Of a DNA stretch of 33,647 nt, positions 14,667 through 23,715 are shown one piece after another. The DNA lies in NCBI RefSeq assembly GCF_000380145.1, contig NZ_KB904596.1, positions 188 through 33,834 on the forward strand, written 5' to 3'. The DNA is from Streptococcus thoraltensis DSM 12221. GTDB taxonomy: Bacteria > Bacillota > Bacilli > Lactobacillales > Streptococcaceae. Below the pieces are notes generated by a model, which saw nothing but the letters and a program-made list of their open reading frames with translations, ran no database searches and was not told the DNA's origin. The stretch's first letter is position 1, and each line of letters opens with the position of its first letter. The position numbers and the translations under genes are program-made.

Positions 14667-15308
14667 ATGTCAATCTTAGTTGAACTTGCTAAATACCCGA
14701 ATCTTGAGACTGAACGTCTTGTGTTGAGGTCTATGACCAAGGATGATTTGCAAGATTATACTCTTCGAAAATCAAAAGCAGACGTTGTTGACTTGATTTG
14801 ATGAACATCAGTTCTATCTGCATCGGCGTCGCCTAGTCTGCTTTTGATTTTCATTGAGTATTACGATGCTTTCACTTCAGATGACTACAACCTCCGCTAC
14901 GCTTTTTTTCCGCACGCTTCTATAGAGGAAAGTTGGCAAGGACTTGTTCTTTATAACCTCAAAGAACCGATTGGAAAGTATGGTATTGTTGAGAAATCTT
15001 CCAATCGTTTGATTGGAAATATCAACTTTAAACAAACAGACAGAGATGATACTTTAGAAATGGGTTATACGTTACACCAAGACTATGCTGGACAAGGATA
15101 CATGACAGAAGCGGCTCATGCCCTGAAGAACTTGGCTAAAGTATTGCCAGATATAAGCTACCTGACAGCCATTACCGATCACGACAATAGAGCTAGCAAA
15201 ACTGTTTTGGAGAAAATTGGTATGACCCTCGTCAGGCAGTATCCAGATAAGAGCTTGAGAGGTCAGGACATTATTTCAGATAGCTACCAGATGAAAGTGA
15301 AAGACTGA
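14667..15308 (+). pseudogene. GNAT acetyltransferase disrupted by a RUP-like insertion
   Basis: The N-terminal part from ATG 14667 (MSILVELAKYPNLETERLVL…) is typical of RimJ/RimL-like N-acetyltransferases and runs to LQDY. It is then interrupted by a 104-base RUP-like element that brings a TGA in frame at 14799-14801. Removing 102 bases (14760-14861) restores an uninterrupted reading frame of about 179 codons through DYYDAFTSDDYNLRYAFFPH, MGYTLHQDYAGQGYMTEAAH (acetyl-CoA loop Q-G-x-x-T/M) and DHDNRASKTVLEKIGM. The downstream part keeps no start or ribosome binding site of its own, so the gene is probably non-functional. The gene follows thrC by four bases. Its acceptor was unknown; ribosomal-protein Nα-acetylation or small amines are both possible. 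Confidence 0.88.
14758..14861 (+). repeat. RUP-like repeat inserted in the GNAT gene
   Basis: 104 bases from ATACTCTTCGAAAATC to GATTTTCATTGAGTAT, inverted ends ATACTC/GAGTAT. The host gene gives the empty site: GAT TAT TAC GAT becomes GAT TAT-element-TAT TAC, so TA (or TAT) is duplicated, as expected for IS630/mariner-type mobilisation. It is the best-preserved copy along with 8752. Confidence 0.92.
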
Positions 15309-15328
15309 GTTTGCTCGGTCTTTTCTTC
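15303..15328 (+). terminator. Short terminator after the GNAT pseudogene
   Basis: GACTGAG (15303-15309) pairs with CTCGGTC (15314-15320), one G-U pair, followed by TTTTCTTC; it overlaps the last codons and stop of the pseudogene. Confidence 0.65.
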
Positions 15329-15352
15329 TATATAAATGGTAAAATAATAGCT

Positions 15353-16627
15353 ATGAAAGAAAGTAGACAGTTATTGCGAATTGCCCTCCCAGCCATGGCA
15401 GAGCAATTTTTACAAATGTTAATGGGCTTCGTTGACAATTATTTAGTGGCTCAACTAGGTCTTATCGCCGTATCAGGTGTCTCCATCGCCAATAATATCA
15501 TCGCTATCTACCAAGCTCTCTTTATCGCACTGGGCGCGGCAGTTTCTAGCATCTTATCGCGCTACTTAGCCCAAAAGAAACAAGAACACGTCGATCAAAG
15601 TATGGCTGATGCGCTTTTTTTAACTAGCCTCATTAGCCTCGTCTTAGGATTAGTATCAATTGTGGGAAACGTTTGGCTTCTTAAGTTGCTAGGAACACCC
15701 CTTCCAGTCGCTCAAGAAGGTGGACTTTATTTAGCAGTAGTTGGAGGAGGGATTGTTAGCTTAGGCTTGTTAACGAGTATGGGTGCCATCGTTCGCGTTC
15801 AGGGTTATACAAAGCTACCAATGGAAATTAGCATCCTTACCAACCTTCTAAATGCCCTCTTATCAGCCCTATCAATCTATGTTTTTCATCTGGGTATTGT
15901 CGGTGTCGCTGTTTCTACAGTCTTAGCTAGAGCAGTAGGAACAGTTCTATTAATGAAGAAACTTCCTATAAACGAAATTCTTAAGCACCTTAGGTGGAGA
16001 GTTGACAAACAACTGATTCAGATTGTTATCCCAGCAGCAGGTGAGCGCCTCATGATGCGTGCAGGCGATGTTGTGATTATTGCCATCATTGTCGCTTTTG
16101 GCTCAGAAGTCGTTGCAGGTAACGCGGTTGGTGAAGTAGTGACACAATTTAACTATCTGCCAGCTATGGCTATATCTGTGGCAACAGTGATTGAGGTAGC
16201 TTCAAGTGCTACTGGAAATCCTCGTAAAGTCAGAGAGGTAGTTAAAAACAGCTTTTGGCTATCGGCGGTCATGATGTACGGATTAGCAGGTGTTATTTTC
16301 TTTCTGAAAATACCATTAATTGCTCTTTTTTTAGAAGACTTTCAAGCTATTCAAGCAAGTTATACGGTTATTCTCTATTCCTTGATAGGAGTACCTGCCA
16401 CAGCAGGAACATTAATCATGACGGCAACATGGCAAGGGTTAGGAAATGCAAAACTCCCCTTTTATGCAACAACATTTGGTATGTGGTGCGTACGCATAGG
16501 ATTAGGCTATATTCTAGGAATAAGCCTACATCTTGGTTTAAATGGTGTCTGGTTAGCAACTGTTTTAGACAATTTGTTCAGATGGGGATTTTTAACATAT
16601 TTATATAAGAAAGAAAAGACTTGTTGA
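15353..16627 (+). CDS. MATE-family multidrug/toxin efflux transporter
   Basis: 424 residues from ATG 15353 (MKESRQLLRIALPAMAEQ). An in-frame start 14 codons upstream would add MLGLFF… from inside the terminator hairpin and is less likely. About twelve hydrophobic helices fall in two halves typical of MATE/DinF proteins, with LMGFVDNYLVAQLG in helix 2 and the repeat-equivalent GDVVIIAIIVAFGSEVVAGN in the second half. These proteins export cationic drugs or metabolites using a Na+ or H+ gradient. The ribosome binding site is poor. No terminator is evident before the ribosomal promoter. The substrate is unknown. Confidence 0.9.
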   Translation: MKESRQLLRIALPAMAEQFLQMLMGFVDNYLVAQLGLIAVSGVSIANNIIAIYQALFIALGAAVSSILSRYLAQKKQEHVDQSMADALFLTSLISLVLGLVSIVGNVWLLKLLGTPLPVAQEGGLYLAVVGGGIVSLGLLTSMGAIVRVQGYTKLPMEISILTNLLNALLSALSIYVFHLGIVGVAVSTVLARAVGTVLLMKKLPINEILKHLRWRVDKQLIQIVIPAAGERLMMRAGDVVIIAIIVAFGSEVVAGNAVGEVVTQFNYLPAMAISVATVIEVASSATGNPRKVREVVKNSFWLSAVMMYGLAGVIFFLKIPLIALFLEDFQAIQASYTVILYSLIGVPATAGTLIMTATWQGLGNAKLPFYATTFGMWCVRIGLGYILGISLHLGLNGVWLATVLDNLFRWGFLTYLYKKEKTC

Positions 16628-16701
16628 AATAGGTATTTGGATGAGCTTAAAGGAATGACAAATAGGTTGCGAAATAAATTTGAAAAAAAGCCTCAAATCC
16701 C

Positions 16702-16730
16702 TTGCAACCTCTACGTGATTCTGTTATTAT
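16702..16730 (+). promoter_or_regulatory. Promoter of the S10 ribosomal operon
   Basis: -35 TTGCAA (16702-16707), 17-base spacer, -10 TATTAT (16725-16730). Transcription would begin near 16737, giving a leader of about 130 nt before rpsJ. Confidence 0.8.
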
Positions 16731-16769
16731 ATTATGGTGCTGTAAAAAAAAACAGCTTTAGCTATGATA

Positions 16770-16825
16770 CAAGAGGTTGCGACACGCTCGGTTGCATTGC
16801 CACGCAACAAGTGTTGGTTTTCTTG
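16770..16825 (+). promoter_or_regulatory. Structured leader of the S10 operon
   Basis: Three nested helices: CAAGA (16770-16774) with TCTTG (16821-16825), ACAC (16782-16785) with GTGT (16811-16814), and GTTGC (16791-16795) with GCAAC (16804-16808). There is no T-tract, so it is not a simple terminator. Its position before an r-protein operon suggests autogenous control, probably by one of the proteins encoded here. The pairing is seen; the role is inferred. Confidence 0.6.
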
Positions 16826-16868
16826 AGGAGCTAGCCTATTACTTTAAATAGACGCAAAGGAGAAAAAG

Positions 16869-17177
16869 ATGGCAAACAAAAAAATCCGTATCCGTTTGAA
16901 AGCATACGAACATCGTACACTTGATACAGCGGCAGAAAAAATCGTTGAAACTGCAACACGTACAGGTGCTACTGTAGCTGGACCAGTTCCACTTCCAACA
17001 GAACGTAGTCTTTACACAATTATTCGTGCGACACACAAATACAAAGACTCTCGTGAACAATTTGAAATGCGTACTCACAAACGTCTTATCGACATCGTGA
17101 ACCCAACTCAAAAGACTGTTGACGCTTTGATGAAATTGGATCTTCCAAGTGGTGTTAATGTAGAAATCAAACTTTAA
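16869..17177 (+). CDS. rpsJ: 30S ribosomal protein S10 (NusE)
   Basis: 102 residues, the standard length. [20 protein letters not shown] and [20 protein letters not shown] are diagnostic, the latter including the loop that enters the 30S head. S10 also acts as NusE, pairing with NusB in rRNA transcription antitermination. AAAGGAG lies eight bases ahead of the ATG. It is the first gene of the array and is separated from rplC by an unusually long 221-base gap with repeated hairpins. Confidence 0.99.
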
Positions 17178-17398
17178 TAGGATTGATTGAGCGGAGGCTA
17201 AATTCTGCGTAAAAAAGATAAATCTTGCTAGAAACAAAAGTTTCTTCGTCCGATTTCTTATTTTTGCTGTGAGTTTGACGCCTTAAGCATCTTACCTTGA
17301 GCACAAAAAACGCTCGTTAAAAACTTTTTTGAGCACGAAAAACGCTCATTAAAAACTTTTTAAAACAACTAAAAAACAAGAAAAGGAAATATTTTCTC
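17178..17398. other. Gap between rpsJ and rplC
   Basis: 221 bases without a gene. It contains the tandem hairpin repeat (17297-17360) and before it an AGAAACAAAAGTTTCT inverted repeat near 17230-17245. No promoter with both elements is evident, so rpsJ and rplC are probably co-transcribed with a structured spacer. Confidence 0.6.
17297..17360 (+). repeat. Tandem 32-nt hairpin repeat before rplC
   Basis: Two head-to-tail 32-base units (17297-17328 and 17329-17360) differ at only two positions. Each starts TTGAGCAC, contains a GAGC…GCTC stem, then TTAAAAACTTTT with its own AAAAA/TTTT complementarity. The two substitutions (A/G and G/A) lie in the loop and just outside the stem, so the stems are kept. 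Confidence 0.85.
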
Positions 17399-18025
17399 AT
17401 GACAAAAGGAATCTTAGGGAAAAAAGTGGGAATGACTCAAATCTTCACTGAAACTGGTGAATTTATCCCTGTTACTGTCATCGAAGCAACTCCAAACGTT
17501 GTGCTTCAAGTGAAAACTGTTGAAACAGACGGTTATGAAGCAGTTCAAGTTGGTTTTGACGACAAACGCGAAGTATTGAGTAACAAACCTGCCAAAGGTC
17601 ACGTGGCGAAAGCTAACACGGCTCCTAAGCGCTTCATTCGTGAATTCAAAAACATTGAAGGCTTAGAAGTTGGTTCAGAAATTACTGTAGATACATTTGA
17701 AGCTGGTGATGTTGTTGATGTTACTGGTACAACTAAAGGGAAAGGATTCCAAGGTGTTATCAAACGCCATGGTCAATCACGTGGTCCTATGGCTCACGGT
17801 TCTCGTTACCACCGTCGTCCAGGTTCAATGGGACCTGTTGCGCCTAACCGTGTTTTCAAAAACAAACACTTGGCAGGACGTATGGGTGGCAACCGTGTAA
17901 CGATTCAAAATCTTGAAATCGTTCAAGTTGTTCCAGAGAAAAACGTTATCCTCATTAAAGGTAACGTACCAGGTGCTAAGAAATCTCTTATCACTATCAA
18001 ATCAGCAGTTAAAGCTGCTAAATAA
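17399..18025 (+). CDS. rplC: 50S ribosomal protein L3
   Basis: 208 residues. It starts [16 protein letters not shown], with [20 protein letters not shown] in the long extension that reaches toward the peptidyl transferase centre, the region whose mutations give pleuromutilin and linezolid resistance. L3 is one of the early 23S assembly proteins. Translation starts at ATG 17399 after GAAAAGGAAA, with a rather long spacer, weaker than its neighbours. rplD follows 23 bases on. Confidence 0.99.
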   Translation: MTKGILGKKVGMTQIFTETGEFIPVTVIEATPNVVLQVKTVETDGYEAVQVGFDDKREVLSNKPAKGHVAKANTAPKRFIREFKNIEGLEVGSEITVDTFEAGDVVDVTGTTKGKGFQGVIKRHGQSRGPMAHGSRYHRRPGSMGPVAPNRVFKNKHLAGRMGGNRVTIQNLEIVQVVPEKNVILIKGNVPGAKKSLITIKSAVKAAK

Positions 18026-18048
18026 TAAGAAAGGAGAACACAGTTAAA

Positions 18049-18672
18049 ATGGCAAACGTTAAATTATTTGACCAAGCTGGTAAAGAAGTAAGTTCAGTAG
18101 AACTTAACGACGCAATCTTTGGTATCGAGCCAAACGAATCAGTTGTCTTTGATGTTGTTATCAGCCAACGTGCTAGCCTTCGCCAAGGTACTCATGCGGT
18201 TAAAAACCGTTCAGCAGTATCAGGTGGTGGACGCAAACCATGGCGCCAAAAAGGAACTGGACGTGCTCGTCAAGGTTCTATCCGTTCACCACAATGGCGT
18301 GGTGGTGGTGTTGTCTTTGGACCAACTCCTCGTTCATACGGATACAAACTTCCACAAAAAGTTCGCCGCCTTGCCTTGAAATCAGTTCTTTCATCTAAAG
18401 TAGCTGAGGAAAAATTTGTAGCTGTTGAAGCTCTTTCATTTGCGGCTCCAAAAACTGCTGAATTCGCTAAAGTTCTTTCAGCACTTAGCATCGACTCAAA
18501 AGTACTTGTTATCGTTGAAGAAGGAAACAAATTTGCTGAACTTTCAGCTCGTAACCTTAAAAACGTTAAAGTTGCAACTGCAACAACTGCAAGTGTTCTT
18601 GATATCGTAAACGCAGATAAACTTCTTGTAACCAAAGAAGCAATCTCTACAATCGAGGAGGTTCTTGCATAA
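18049..18672 (+). CDS. rplD: 50S ribosomal protein L4
   Basis: 207 residues. The loop [20 protein letters not shown], then RSPQWRGGG (about residues 60-90), lines the narrow part of the peptide exit tunnel and is the usual site of macrolide-resistance mutations; it is intact here. In enterobacteria L4 also represses its own operon; no such site can be recognised here beyond the general leader structure. AAAGGAG precedes the ATG. The last base of the TAA is the first base of the rplW ATG. Confidence 0.99.
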   Translation: MANVKLFDQAGKEVSSVELNDAIFGIEPNESVVFDVVISQRASLRQGTHAVKNRSAVSGGGRKPWRQKGTGRARQGSIRSPQWRGGGVVFGPTPRSYGYKLPQKVRRLALKSVLSSKVAEEKFVAVEALSFAAPKTAEFAKVLSALSIDSKVLVIVEEGNKFAELSARNLKNVKVATATTASVLDIVNADKLLVTKEAISTIEEVLA

Positions 18673-18968
18673 TGAATTTGTATGACGTAATCAAAAAACC
18701 TGTAATTACTGAAAAATCAATGCTTGATCTTGAAGCAGGTAAATACACTTTTGAAGTTGATACACGTGCACACAAACTCTTGATCAAACAAGCTGTTGAA
18801 GCTGCGTTTGAAGGTGTTAAAGTTGCAAGTGTAAACACTGTAACAGTTAAACCAAAAGAAAAACGTGTTGGTCGTTACACAGGTTTCACTTCAAAAACTA
18901 AGAAAGCTATCATCACTCTTACAGCTGATTCAAAAGCAATCGAGTTGTTTGCAGCTGAAGCTGAATAA
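18672..18968 (+). CDS. rplW: 50S ribosomal protein L23
   Basis: 98 residues. [16 protein letters not shown] at the start and [20 protein letters not shown] in the middle are characteristic. L23 sits at the tunnel exit and docks trigger factor and the signal recognition particle. Its ATG overlaps the rplD stop by one base and its GAGGAGG site lies in the end of rplD, so the two are translationally coupled. Confidence 0.99.
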   Translation: MNLYDVIKKPVITEKSMLDLEAGKYTFEVDTRAHKLLIKQAVEAAFEGVKVASVNTVTVKPKEKRVGRYTGFTSKTKKAIITLTADSKAIELFAAEAE

Positions 18969-18985
18969 TCTAAGGAGGAAATAAC

Positions 18986-19819
18986 GTGGGTATTAAAGTT
19001 TATAAACCAACGACAAATGGCCGTCGTAACATGACTTCTTTGGATTTTGCAGAAATCACAACAAGCACTCCTGAGAAATCATTGCTTGTTTCTCTTAAAA
19101 ACAAAGCTGGTCGTAACAACAACGGTCGTATTACTGTTCGTCACCAAGGTGGCGGTCACAAACGTCATTATCGTGTGATCGACTTCAAACGTAACAAAGA
19201 TAATGTTGAAGCTGTTGTTAAAACAATTGAATACGATCCAAACCGTACAGCAAACATCGCACTTGTACACTATACTGACGGTGTTAAAGCTTACATCATC
19301 GCTCCTAAAGGCCTTCAAGTAGGTCAACGTATCGTTTCTGGACCAGAAGCAGACATTAAAGTCGGAAATGCTCTTCCACTTGCTAATATTCCAGTTGGTA
19401 CAGTTATCCACAACATTGAGCTTCAACCAGGTAAAGGTGCGGAACTTATCCGTGCAGCTGGTTCATCTGCTCAAGTGCTTGGTCAAGAAGGTAAATACGT
19501 TCTTGTTCGCCTTCAATCAGGTGAAGTTCGTATGATTCTTGGAACTTGTCGTGCGACAATCGGTACCGTAGGTAACGAACAACAATCTCTTGTTAACATT
19601 GGTAAAGCAGGACGTAACCGTTGGAAAGGTATCCGCCCAACAGTTCGTGGTTCTGTAATGAACCCTAACGACCACCCACACGGTGGTGGTGAAGGTAAAG
19701 CACCAGTTGGACGTAAAGCGCCATCTACTCCATGGGGTAAACCTGCGCTTGGTCTTAAAACTCGTAACAAGAAAGCTAAATCTGATAAACTTATCATTCG
19801 TCGTCGTAACGAAAAATAA
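18986..19819 (+). CDS. rplB: 50S ribosomal protein L2
   Basis: 277 residues, starting with GTG at 18986 after AAGGAGG. It has [20 protein letters not shown] at the N-terminus, the RNA-binding OB and SH3-like folds, and the C-terminal [20 protein letters not shown] block near the peptidyl transferase centre with its universally conserved His. L2 is needed for subunit joining and tRNA positioning. A 97-base gap with a GC-rich hairpin separates it from rpsS. Confidence 0.99.
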   Translation: MGIKVYKPTTNGRRNMTSLDFAEITTSTPEKSLLVSLKNKAGRNNNGRITVRHQGGGHKRHYRVIDFKRNKDNVEAVVKTIEYDPNRTANIALVHYTDGVKAYIIAPKGLQVGQRIVSGPEADIKVGNALPLANIPVGTVIHNIELQPGKGAELIRAAGSSAQVLGQEGKYVLVRLQSGEVRMILGTCRATIGTVGNEQQSLVNIGKAGRNRWKGIRPTVRGSVMNPNDHPHGGGEGKAPVGRKAPSTPWGKPALGLKTRNKKAKSDKLIIRRRNEK

Positions 19820-19851
19820 GCTAAATCAGCTCGGTTAATTCAAATATCCGC

Positions 19852-19885
19852 CAACTCGGTAGCCCGCAAGGCGGGCAAGCCGTTG
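19852..19885 (+). promoter_or_regulatory. GC-rich hairpin before rpsS
   Basis: GCCCGC (19862-19867), loop AAG, GCGGGC (19871-19876), extended below by CGG (19857-19859) with CCG (19880-19882). No T-run follows. It is placed 40 bases before rpsS and may set relative expression or act as an RNA processing or stability element. Confidence 0.6.
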
Positions 19886-19916
19886 TGGTACATTATTTAA
19901 AGGAGAACACTACACA

Positions 19917-20195
19917 ATGGGACGTAGTCTTAAAAAAGGACCTTTCGTCGATGAGCATTTGATGAAAAAAGTTGAAGCTCAAGCAAATGACGAAAAGAAA
20001 AAAGTAATTAAAACTTGGTCACGTCGTTCAACGATTTTCCCAAGTTTCATCGGTTATACAATCGCAGTTTATGATGGACGTAAACATGTACCTGTTTACA
20101 TTCAAGAAGACATGGTAGGTCACAAACTTGGTGAATTTGCACCAACTCGTACTTACAAAGGTCACGCTGCAGACGATAAGAAAACACGTAGATAA
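19917..20195 (+). CDS. rpsS: 30S ribosomal protein S19
   Basis: 92 residues. [40 protein letters not shown] and [20 protein letters not shown] are typical. S19 is in the 30S head beside S13 and contributes to the intersubunit contact with L5. AAAGGAG lies about 12 bases before the ATG; rplV starts 14 bases after its stop. Confidence 0.99.
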
Positions 20196-20209
20196 GGAGA
20201 ACATTAATT

Positions 20210-20554
20210 ATGGCAGAAATTACTTCAGCTAAAGCAATGGCTCGTACAGTTCGTGTTTCACCTCGTAAAACTCGTCTTGTCTTGGATACTATCCGTGGCA
20301 AAAACGTAGCCGATGCAATCGCAATCTTGAAATTCACTCCAAACAAAGCAGCTCGTGTTATTGAAAAAACACTTAACTCAGCAATCGCTAATGCAGAAAA
20401 TAACTTTGGTTTGGAAAAAGCTAACTTGGTAGTGTCTGAAACATTCGCAAACGAAGGACCAACAATGAAACGTTTCCGTCCACGTGCGAAAGGTTCAGCT
20501 TCACCAATCAACAAACGCACAACTCACGTCACAGTAGTTGTGTCAGAAAAATAA
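20210..20554 (+). CDS. rplV: 50S ribosomal protein L22
   Basis: 114 residues. [20 protein letters not shown] at the N-terminus and the tunnel hairpin [20 protein letters not shown] are intact, with no insertion of the kind linked to macrolide resistance. It starts [16 protein letters not shown] at ATG 20210 after AAGGAG. rpsC starts 12 bases on. Confidence 0.99.
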   Translation: MAEITSAKAMARTVRVSPRKTRLVLDTIRGKNVADAIAILKFTPNKAARVIEKTLNSAIANAENNFGLEKANLVVSETFANEGPTMKRFRPRAKGSASPINKRTTHVTVVVSEK

Positions 20555-20566
20555 GGAGGTAAACTC

Positions 20567-21220
20567 GTGGGTCAAAAAGTACATCCAATTGGTATGCGTG
20601 TCGGAATCATCCGTGACTGGGATGCGAAATGGTATGCTGAAAAAGAATACGCGGATTACCTTCATGAAGATCTTAAAATTCGCAAATTCATCAATAAAGA
20701 ATTGGCAGACGCTTCAGTTTCAACTATTGAAATCGAACGCGCAGTAAATAAAGTTATTGTTTCACTTCACACTGCTAAACCAGGTATGGTTATCGGTAAA
20801 GGTGGATCAAATGTTGACGCACTTCGCGCTCAACTTAACAAATTGACTGGAAAACAAGTACACATCAACATTATTGAAATCAAATCACCAGATTTAGATG
20901 CTCACCTTGTTGGTGAAAACATTGCTCGTCAACTTGAGCAACGTGTTGCTTTCCGTCGTGCTCAAAAACAAGCTATCCAACGGACAATGCGTGCAGGTGC
21001 TAAAGGTATCAAAACTCAAGTATCTGGTCGTTTGAACGGTGCTGATATCGCTCGTGCTGAAGGTTATTCAGAAGGAACTGTTCCACTTCACACACTTCGT
21101 GCGGATATCGACTATGCTTGGGAAGAAGCTGACACTACTTACGGTAAACTAGGTGTTAAAGTTTGGATCTACCGTGGAGAAGTTCTTCCAGCTCGTAAAA
21201 ACACTAAAGGAGGCAAATAA
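20567..21220 (+). CDS. rpsC: 30S ribosomal protein S3
   Basis: 217 residues, GTG start at 20567 after [27 protein letters not shown] begins the protein, the KH domain includes [20 protein letters not shown], and [17 protein letters not shown] closes it. S3 forms part of the mRNA entry helicase with S4 and S5. Only three bases separate its stop from rplP, suggesting re-initiation. Confidence 0.99.
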   Translation: MGQKVHPIGMRVGIIRDWDAKWYAEKEYADYLHEDLKIRKFINKELADASVSTIEIERAVNKVIVSLHTAKPGMVIGKGGSNVDALRAQLNKLTGKQVHINIIEIKSPDLDAHLVGENIARQLEQRVAFRRAQKQAIQRTMRAGAKGIKTQVSGRLNGADIARAEGYSEGTVPLHTLRADIDYAWEEADTTYGKLGVKVWIYRGEVLPARKNTKGGK

Positions 21221-21223
21221 CAA

Positions 21224-21637
21224 ATGTTAGTACCTAAACGTGTTAAACACCGTCGTGAATTCCGTGGTAAAATGCGCGGTGAAGCAAAAGGTGGAAAACA
21301 AGTAGACTTTGGTGAATACGGTCTCCAAGCTACTACAAGCTCATGGATTACAAACCGCCAAATCGAAGCTGCCCGTATCGCTATGACGCGTTACATGAAA
21401 CGTGGTGGTAAAGTTTGGATTAAAATCTTCCCACACAAATCATACACTGCTAAAGCTATCGGTGTACGTATGGGATCTGGTAAAGGTGCTCCTGAAGGTT
21501 GGGTATCACCAGTTAAGCGTGGTAAAGTAATGTTCGAAATTGCTGGTGTTTCTGAAGAAGTAGCACGCGAAGCATTCCGTCTTGCAGGCCATAAATTACC
21601 AGTTAAAGTTAAATTCGTAAAACGTGAAGCAGAATAA
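21224..21637 (+). CDS. rplP: 50S ribosomal protein L16
   Basis: 137 residues. It starts [20 protein letters not shown], with [20 protein letters not shown] and [20 protein letters not shown] near the A-site tRNA elbow. L16 is a late assembly protein needed for the 50S to mature and is an evernimicin-resistance locus in streptococci. The AAAGGAGG site lies in the end of rpsC. rpmC follows nine bases later. Confidence 0.99.
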   Translation: MLVPKRVKHRREFRGKMRGEAKGGKQVDFGEYGLQATTSSWITNRQIEAARIAMTRYMKRGGKVWIKIFPHKSYTAKAIGVRMGSGKGAPEGWVSPVKRGKVMFEIAGVSEEVAREAFRLAGHKLPVKVKFVKREAE

Positions 21638-21646
21638 GGAGAGCAC

Positions 21647-21853
21647 ATGAAACTTCAAGAAATTAAAGATTTTGTTAAAGAGCTTCGTGGACTTTCTCAA
21701 GAAGAACTTGCTAAGAAAGAAAGCGAACTTAAAAAAGAACTTTTTGATCTTCGTTTCCAAGCTGCAGCAGGTCAACTTGATCAAACTGCTCGTTTGAACG
21801 AAGTTAAAAAACAAATTGCACGTGTTAAAACTGTGCAATCTGAAACTAAATAA
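21647..21853 (+). CDS. rpmC: 50S ribosomal protein L29
   Basis: 68 residues, two helices. [20 protein letters not shown] then [20 protein letters not shown] and [10 protein letters not shown] are typical. It sits beside L23 at the tunnel exit. AAGGAG is six bases before the ATG. Confidence 0.99.
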   Translation: MKLQEIKDFVKELRGLSQEELAKKESELKKELFDLRFQAAAGQLDQTARLNEVKKQIARVKTVQSETK

Positions 21854-21879
21854 TAGATTGGGAAAGGAGAAATCTTATA

Positions 21880-22140
21880 ATGGAACGTAATCAACGTAAA
21901 ACTCTTGTTGGACGTGTCGTGTCAGACAAGATGGATAAAACAATCACTGTTGTAGTTGAAACTAAACGTAACCACCCAGTCTATGGTAAACGTATCAACT
22001 ATTCTAAAAAATACAAAGCACATGACGAAAACAACGTTGCTAAAGAAGGCGACAAAGTTCGTATCATGGAAACTCGTCCACTTTCAGCTACAAAACGCTT
22101 CCGTCTTGTAGAAGTTGTGGAAGAAGCTGTTATTATCTAA
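21880..22140 (+). CDS. rpsQ: 30S ribosomal protein S17
   Basis: 86 residues. [40 protein letters not shown] and [20 protein letters not shown] define the OB-fold protein that binds 16S rRNA helices 7 and 11 early in assembly. AAAGGAG precedes the ATG. The 26-base gap to rpmC and 24-base gap to rplN hold nothing else. Confidence 0.99.
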   Translation: MERNQRKTLVGRVVSDKMDKTITVVVETKRNHPVYGKRINYSKKYKAHDENNVAKEGDKVRIMETRPLSATKRFRLVEVVEEAVII

Positions 22141-22164
22141 TCAAACTAAAAGGAGAAAATTGAA

Positions 22165-22533
22165 ATGATTCAACAAGAAACTCGCTTGAAAGTTGCTGAT
22201 AATAGCGGTGCTCGTGAGATCTTGACTATCAAAGTACTTGGTGGTTCAGGACGTAAATTTGCTAACATCGGTGACGTTATCGTTGCTTCTGTAAAACAAG
22301 CTACACCAGGTGGAGCTGTTAAAAAAGGTGATGTTGTTAAAGCTGTTATCGTTCGTACAAAATCTGGTGCACGCCGTCCAGACGGTTCATACATCAAATT
22401 TGACGAAAATGCTGCAGTAATCATCCGTGACGACAAAACTCCTCGCGGAACTCGTATCTTCGGCCCAGTTGCACGTGAATTGCGTGAAGGTGGTTACATG
22501 AAGATTGTGTCACTTGCACCAGAAGTACTTTAA
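22165..22533 (+). CDS. rplN: 50S ribosomal protein L14
   Basis: 122 residues, the invariant length. [20 protein letters not shown] and [20 protein letters not shown] bound a complete five-stranded barrel. L14 contacts 16S rRNA in bridge B5/B8 and is the docking site of the silencing factor RsfS. An 84-base structured gap follows before rplX. Confidence 0.99.
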   Translation: MIQQETRLKVADNSGAREILTIKVLGGSGRKFANIGDVIVASVKQATPGGAVKKGDVVKAVIVRTKSGARRPDGSYIKFDENAAVIIRDDKTPRGTRIFGPVARELREGGYMKIVSLAPEVL

Positions 22534-22556
22534 TCTTAACTAAAACAAACTAAGTC

Positions 22557-22590
22557 CCCTAGGAAAACCACCTAGGGTGCCCATTTGGGC
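22557..22590 (+). promoter_or_regulatory. Two hairpins before rplX
   Basis: CCCTAGG (22557-22563) pairs with CCTAGGG (22571-22577); directly after it GCCCA (22579-22583) pairs with TGGGC (22586-22590). There is no T-run. Both lie 28-60 bases before the rplX ATG. Confidence 0.6.
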
Positions 22591-22617
22591 GTAAGAAATT
22601 ATAGGAGAAAAACTCAA

Positions 22618-22923
22618 ATGTTTGTAAAAAAAGGCGACAAAGTTCGCGTTATTGCTGGTAAGGACAAAGGCGTTGAAGCTGTAGTTCTTAAAGCACTTCC
22701 AAAAGTAAATAAAGTTGTTGTTGAAGGTGTTGGAATTGTTAAAAAACACCAACGTCCAAATAACGAAAACCCTCAAGGTGCTATCGTAGAAGTTGAAGCA
22801 CCAATCCACGCATCAAACGTTCAAGTTCTTGACAAAAATGGTGTTGCTGGACGTGTAGGTTACAAAGTTGTTGATGGTAAAAAAGTCCGTTACAACAAAA
22901 AATCAGGCGAAGTTCTTGATTAA
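22618..22923 (+). CDS. rplX: 50S ribosomal protein L24
   Basis: 101 residues from ATG 22618 ([20 protein letters not shown]), preceded by TAGGAGAAA; an in-frame start 11 codons upstream falls in the hairpin region and would add a non-homologous [11 protein letters not shown]. The KOW motif [20 protein letters not shown] is intact. L24 is an assembly initiator at the 5' end of 23S rRNA. Confidence 0.98.
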   Translation: MFVKKGDKVRVIAGKDKGVEAVVLKALPKVNKVVVEGVGIVKKHQRPNNENPQGAIVEVEAPIHASNVQVLDKNGVAGRVGYKVVDGKKVRYNKKSGEVLD

Positions 22924-22947
22924 TCACGAAGGAAAGGAGAAGCATAA

Positions 22948-23490
22948 ATGGCAAATCGTTTAAAAGAAAAATATACTAACGAAGTAATCCCTGCGTTGAC
23001 AGAGAAATTTAACTATTCATCAGTTATGGCAGTGCCTAAAGTTGAGAAAATCGTTCTTAACATGGGTGTTGGTGATGCTGTAAACAACGCTAAAAACCTT
23101 GAAAAAGCTGCTGCTGAATTGGCAACTATCTCAGGTCAAAAACCACTTATTACTAAAGCTAAGAAATCAATCGCTGGCTTCCGTCTTCGTGAAGGTGTAG
23201 CTATCGGTGCCAAAGTAACTCTTCGTGGCGAACGCATGTATGAGTTCCTTGATAAATTGGTTTCAGTTTCACTTCCACGTGTTCGTGACTTCCATGGTGT
23301 TCCAACAAAATCATTTGATGGACGTGGTAACTACACACTTGGTGTGAAAGAACAATTGATCTTCCCAGAAATCAACTTTGATGATGTTGATAAAGTTCGC
23401 GGTATGGATATCGTTATCGTAACAACTGCAAACTCTGACGAAGAAGGTCGCGAATTGCTTAAAGGGCTTGGTATGCCTTTTGCAAAATAA
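22948..23490 (+). CDS. rplE: 50S ribosomal protein L5
   Basis: 180 residues. [60 protein letters not shown] and the C-terminal [20 protein letters not shown] are all typical. L5 binds 5S rRNA with L18 and contacts the P-site tRNA and S13. AAAGGAG precedes the ATG. rpsN starts 17 bases on. Confidence 0.99.
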   Translation: MANRLKEKYTNEVIPALTEKFNYSSVMAVPKVEKIVLNMGVGDAVNNAKNLEKAAAELATISGQKPLITKAKKSIAGFRLREGVAIGAKVTLRGERMYEFLDKLVSVSLPRVRDFHGVPTKSFDGRGNYTLGVKEQLIFPEINFDDVDKVRGMDIVIVTTANSDEEGRELLKGLGMPFAK

Positions 23491-23507
23491 TTTAGGAGGT
23501 AAATAAA

Positions 23508-23693
23508 TTGGCTAAAAAATCTATGATTGCTAAGAACAAACGCCCTGCGAAGTTCTCTACGCAAGCTTACACTCGTTGCGAAAAATGTGGACGTCCACAT
23601 TCAGTTTACCGCAAGTTCCAACTTTGCCGTGTTTGCTTCCGTGAATTGGCTTACAAAGGTCAAATCCCTGGAGTTACTAAAGCTTCTTGGTAA
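23508..23693 (+). CDS. rpsN: 30S ribosomal protein S14, zinc type
   Basis: 61 residues (rpsZ-type). It uses TTG at 23508 as start, chosen by the strong TTTAGGAGGT eight bases upstream and the conserved [11 protein letters not shown]. Cys24-x2-Cys27 and Cys40-x2-Cys43 form the zinc site, marking the C+ short form; under zinc starvation many streptococci switch to a longer zinc-free paralogue elsewhere. A 207-base structured gap follows before rpsH. Confidence 0.98.
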   Translation: MAKKSMIAKNKRPAKFSTQAYTRCEKCGRPHSVYRKFQLCRVCFRELAYKGQIPGVTKASW

Positions 23694-23715
23694 TTTGAAG
23701 ATACAGAGAGCGTAA

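Noticed and set aside
16637..16834. 65-codon frame before rpsJ
   Set aside because: It spans the S10 operon promoter and leader helices and lacks a ribosome binding site.
17297..17360. CRISPR-like array
   Set aside because: The two units are directly adjacent with no spacers, and no cas genes are in the window.
22585..22617. Upstream start for rplX adding 11 residues
   Set aside because: The added residues lie in the hairpin leader, have no homology, and the ATG at 22618 has a proper ribosome binding site.
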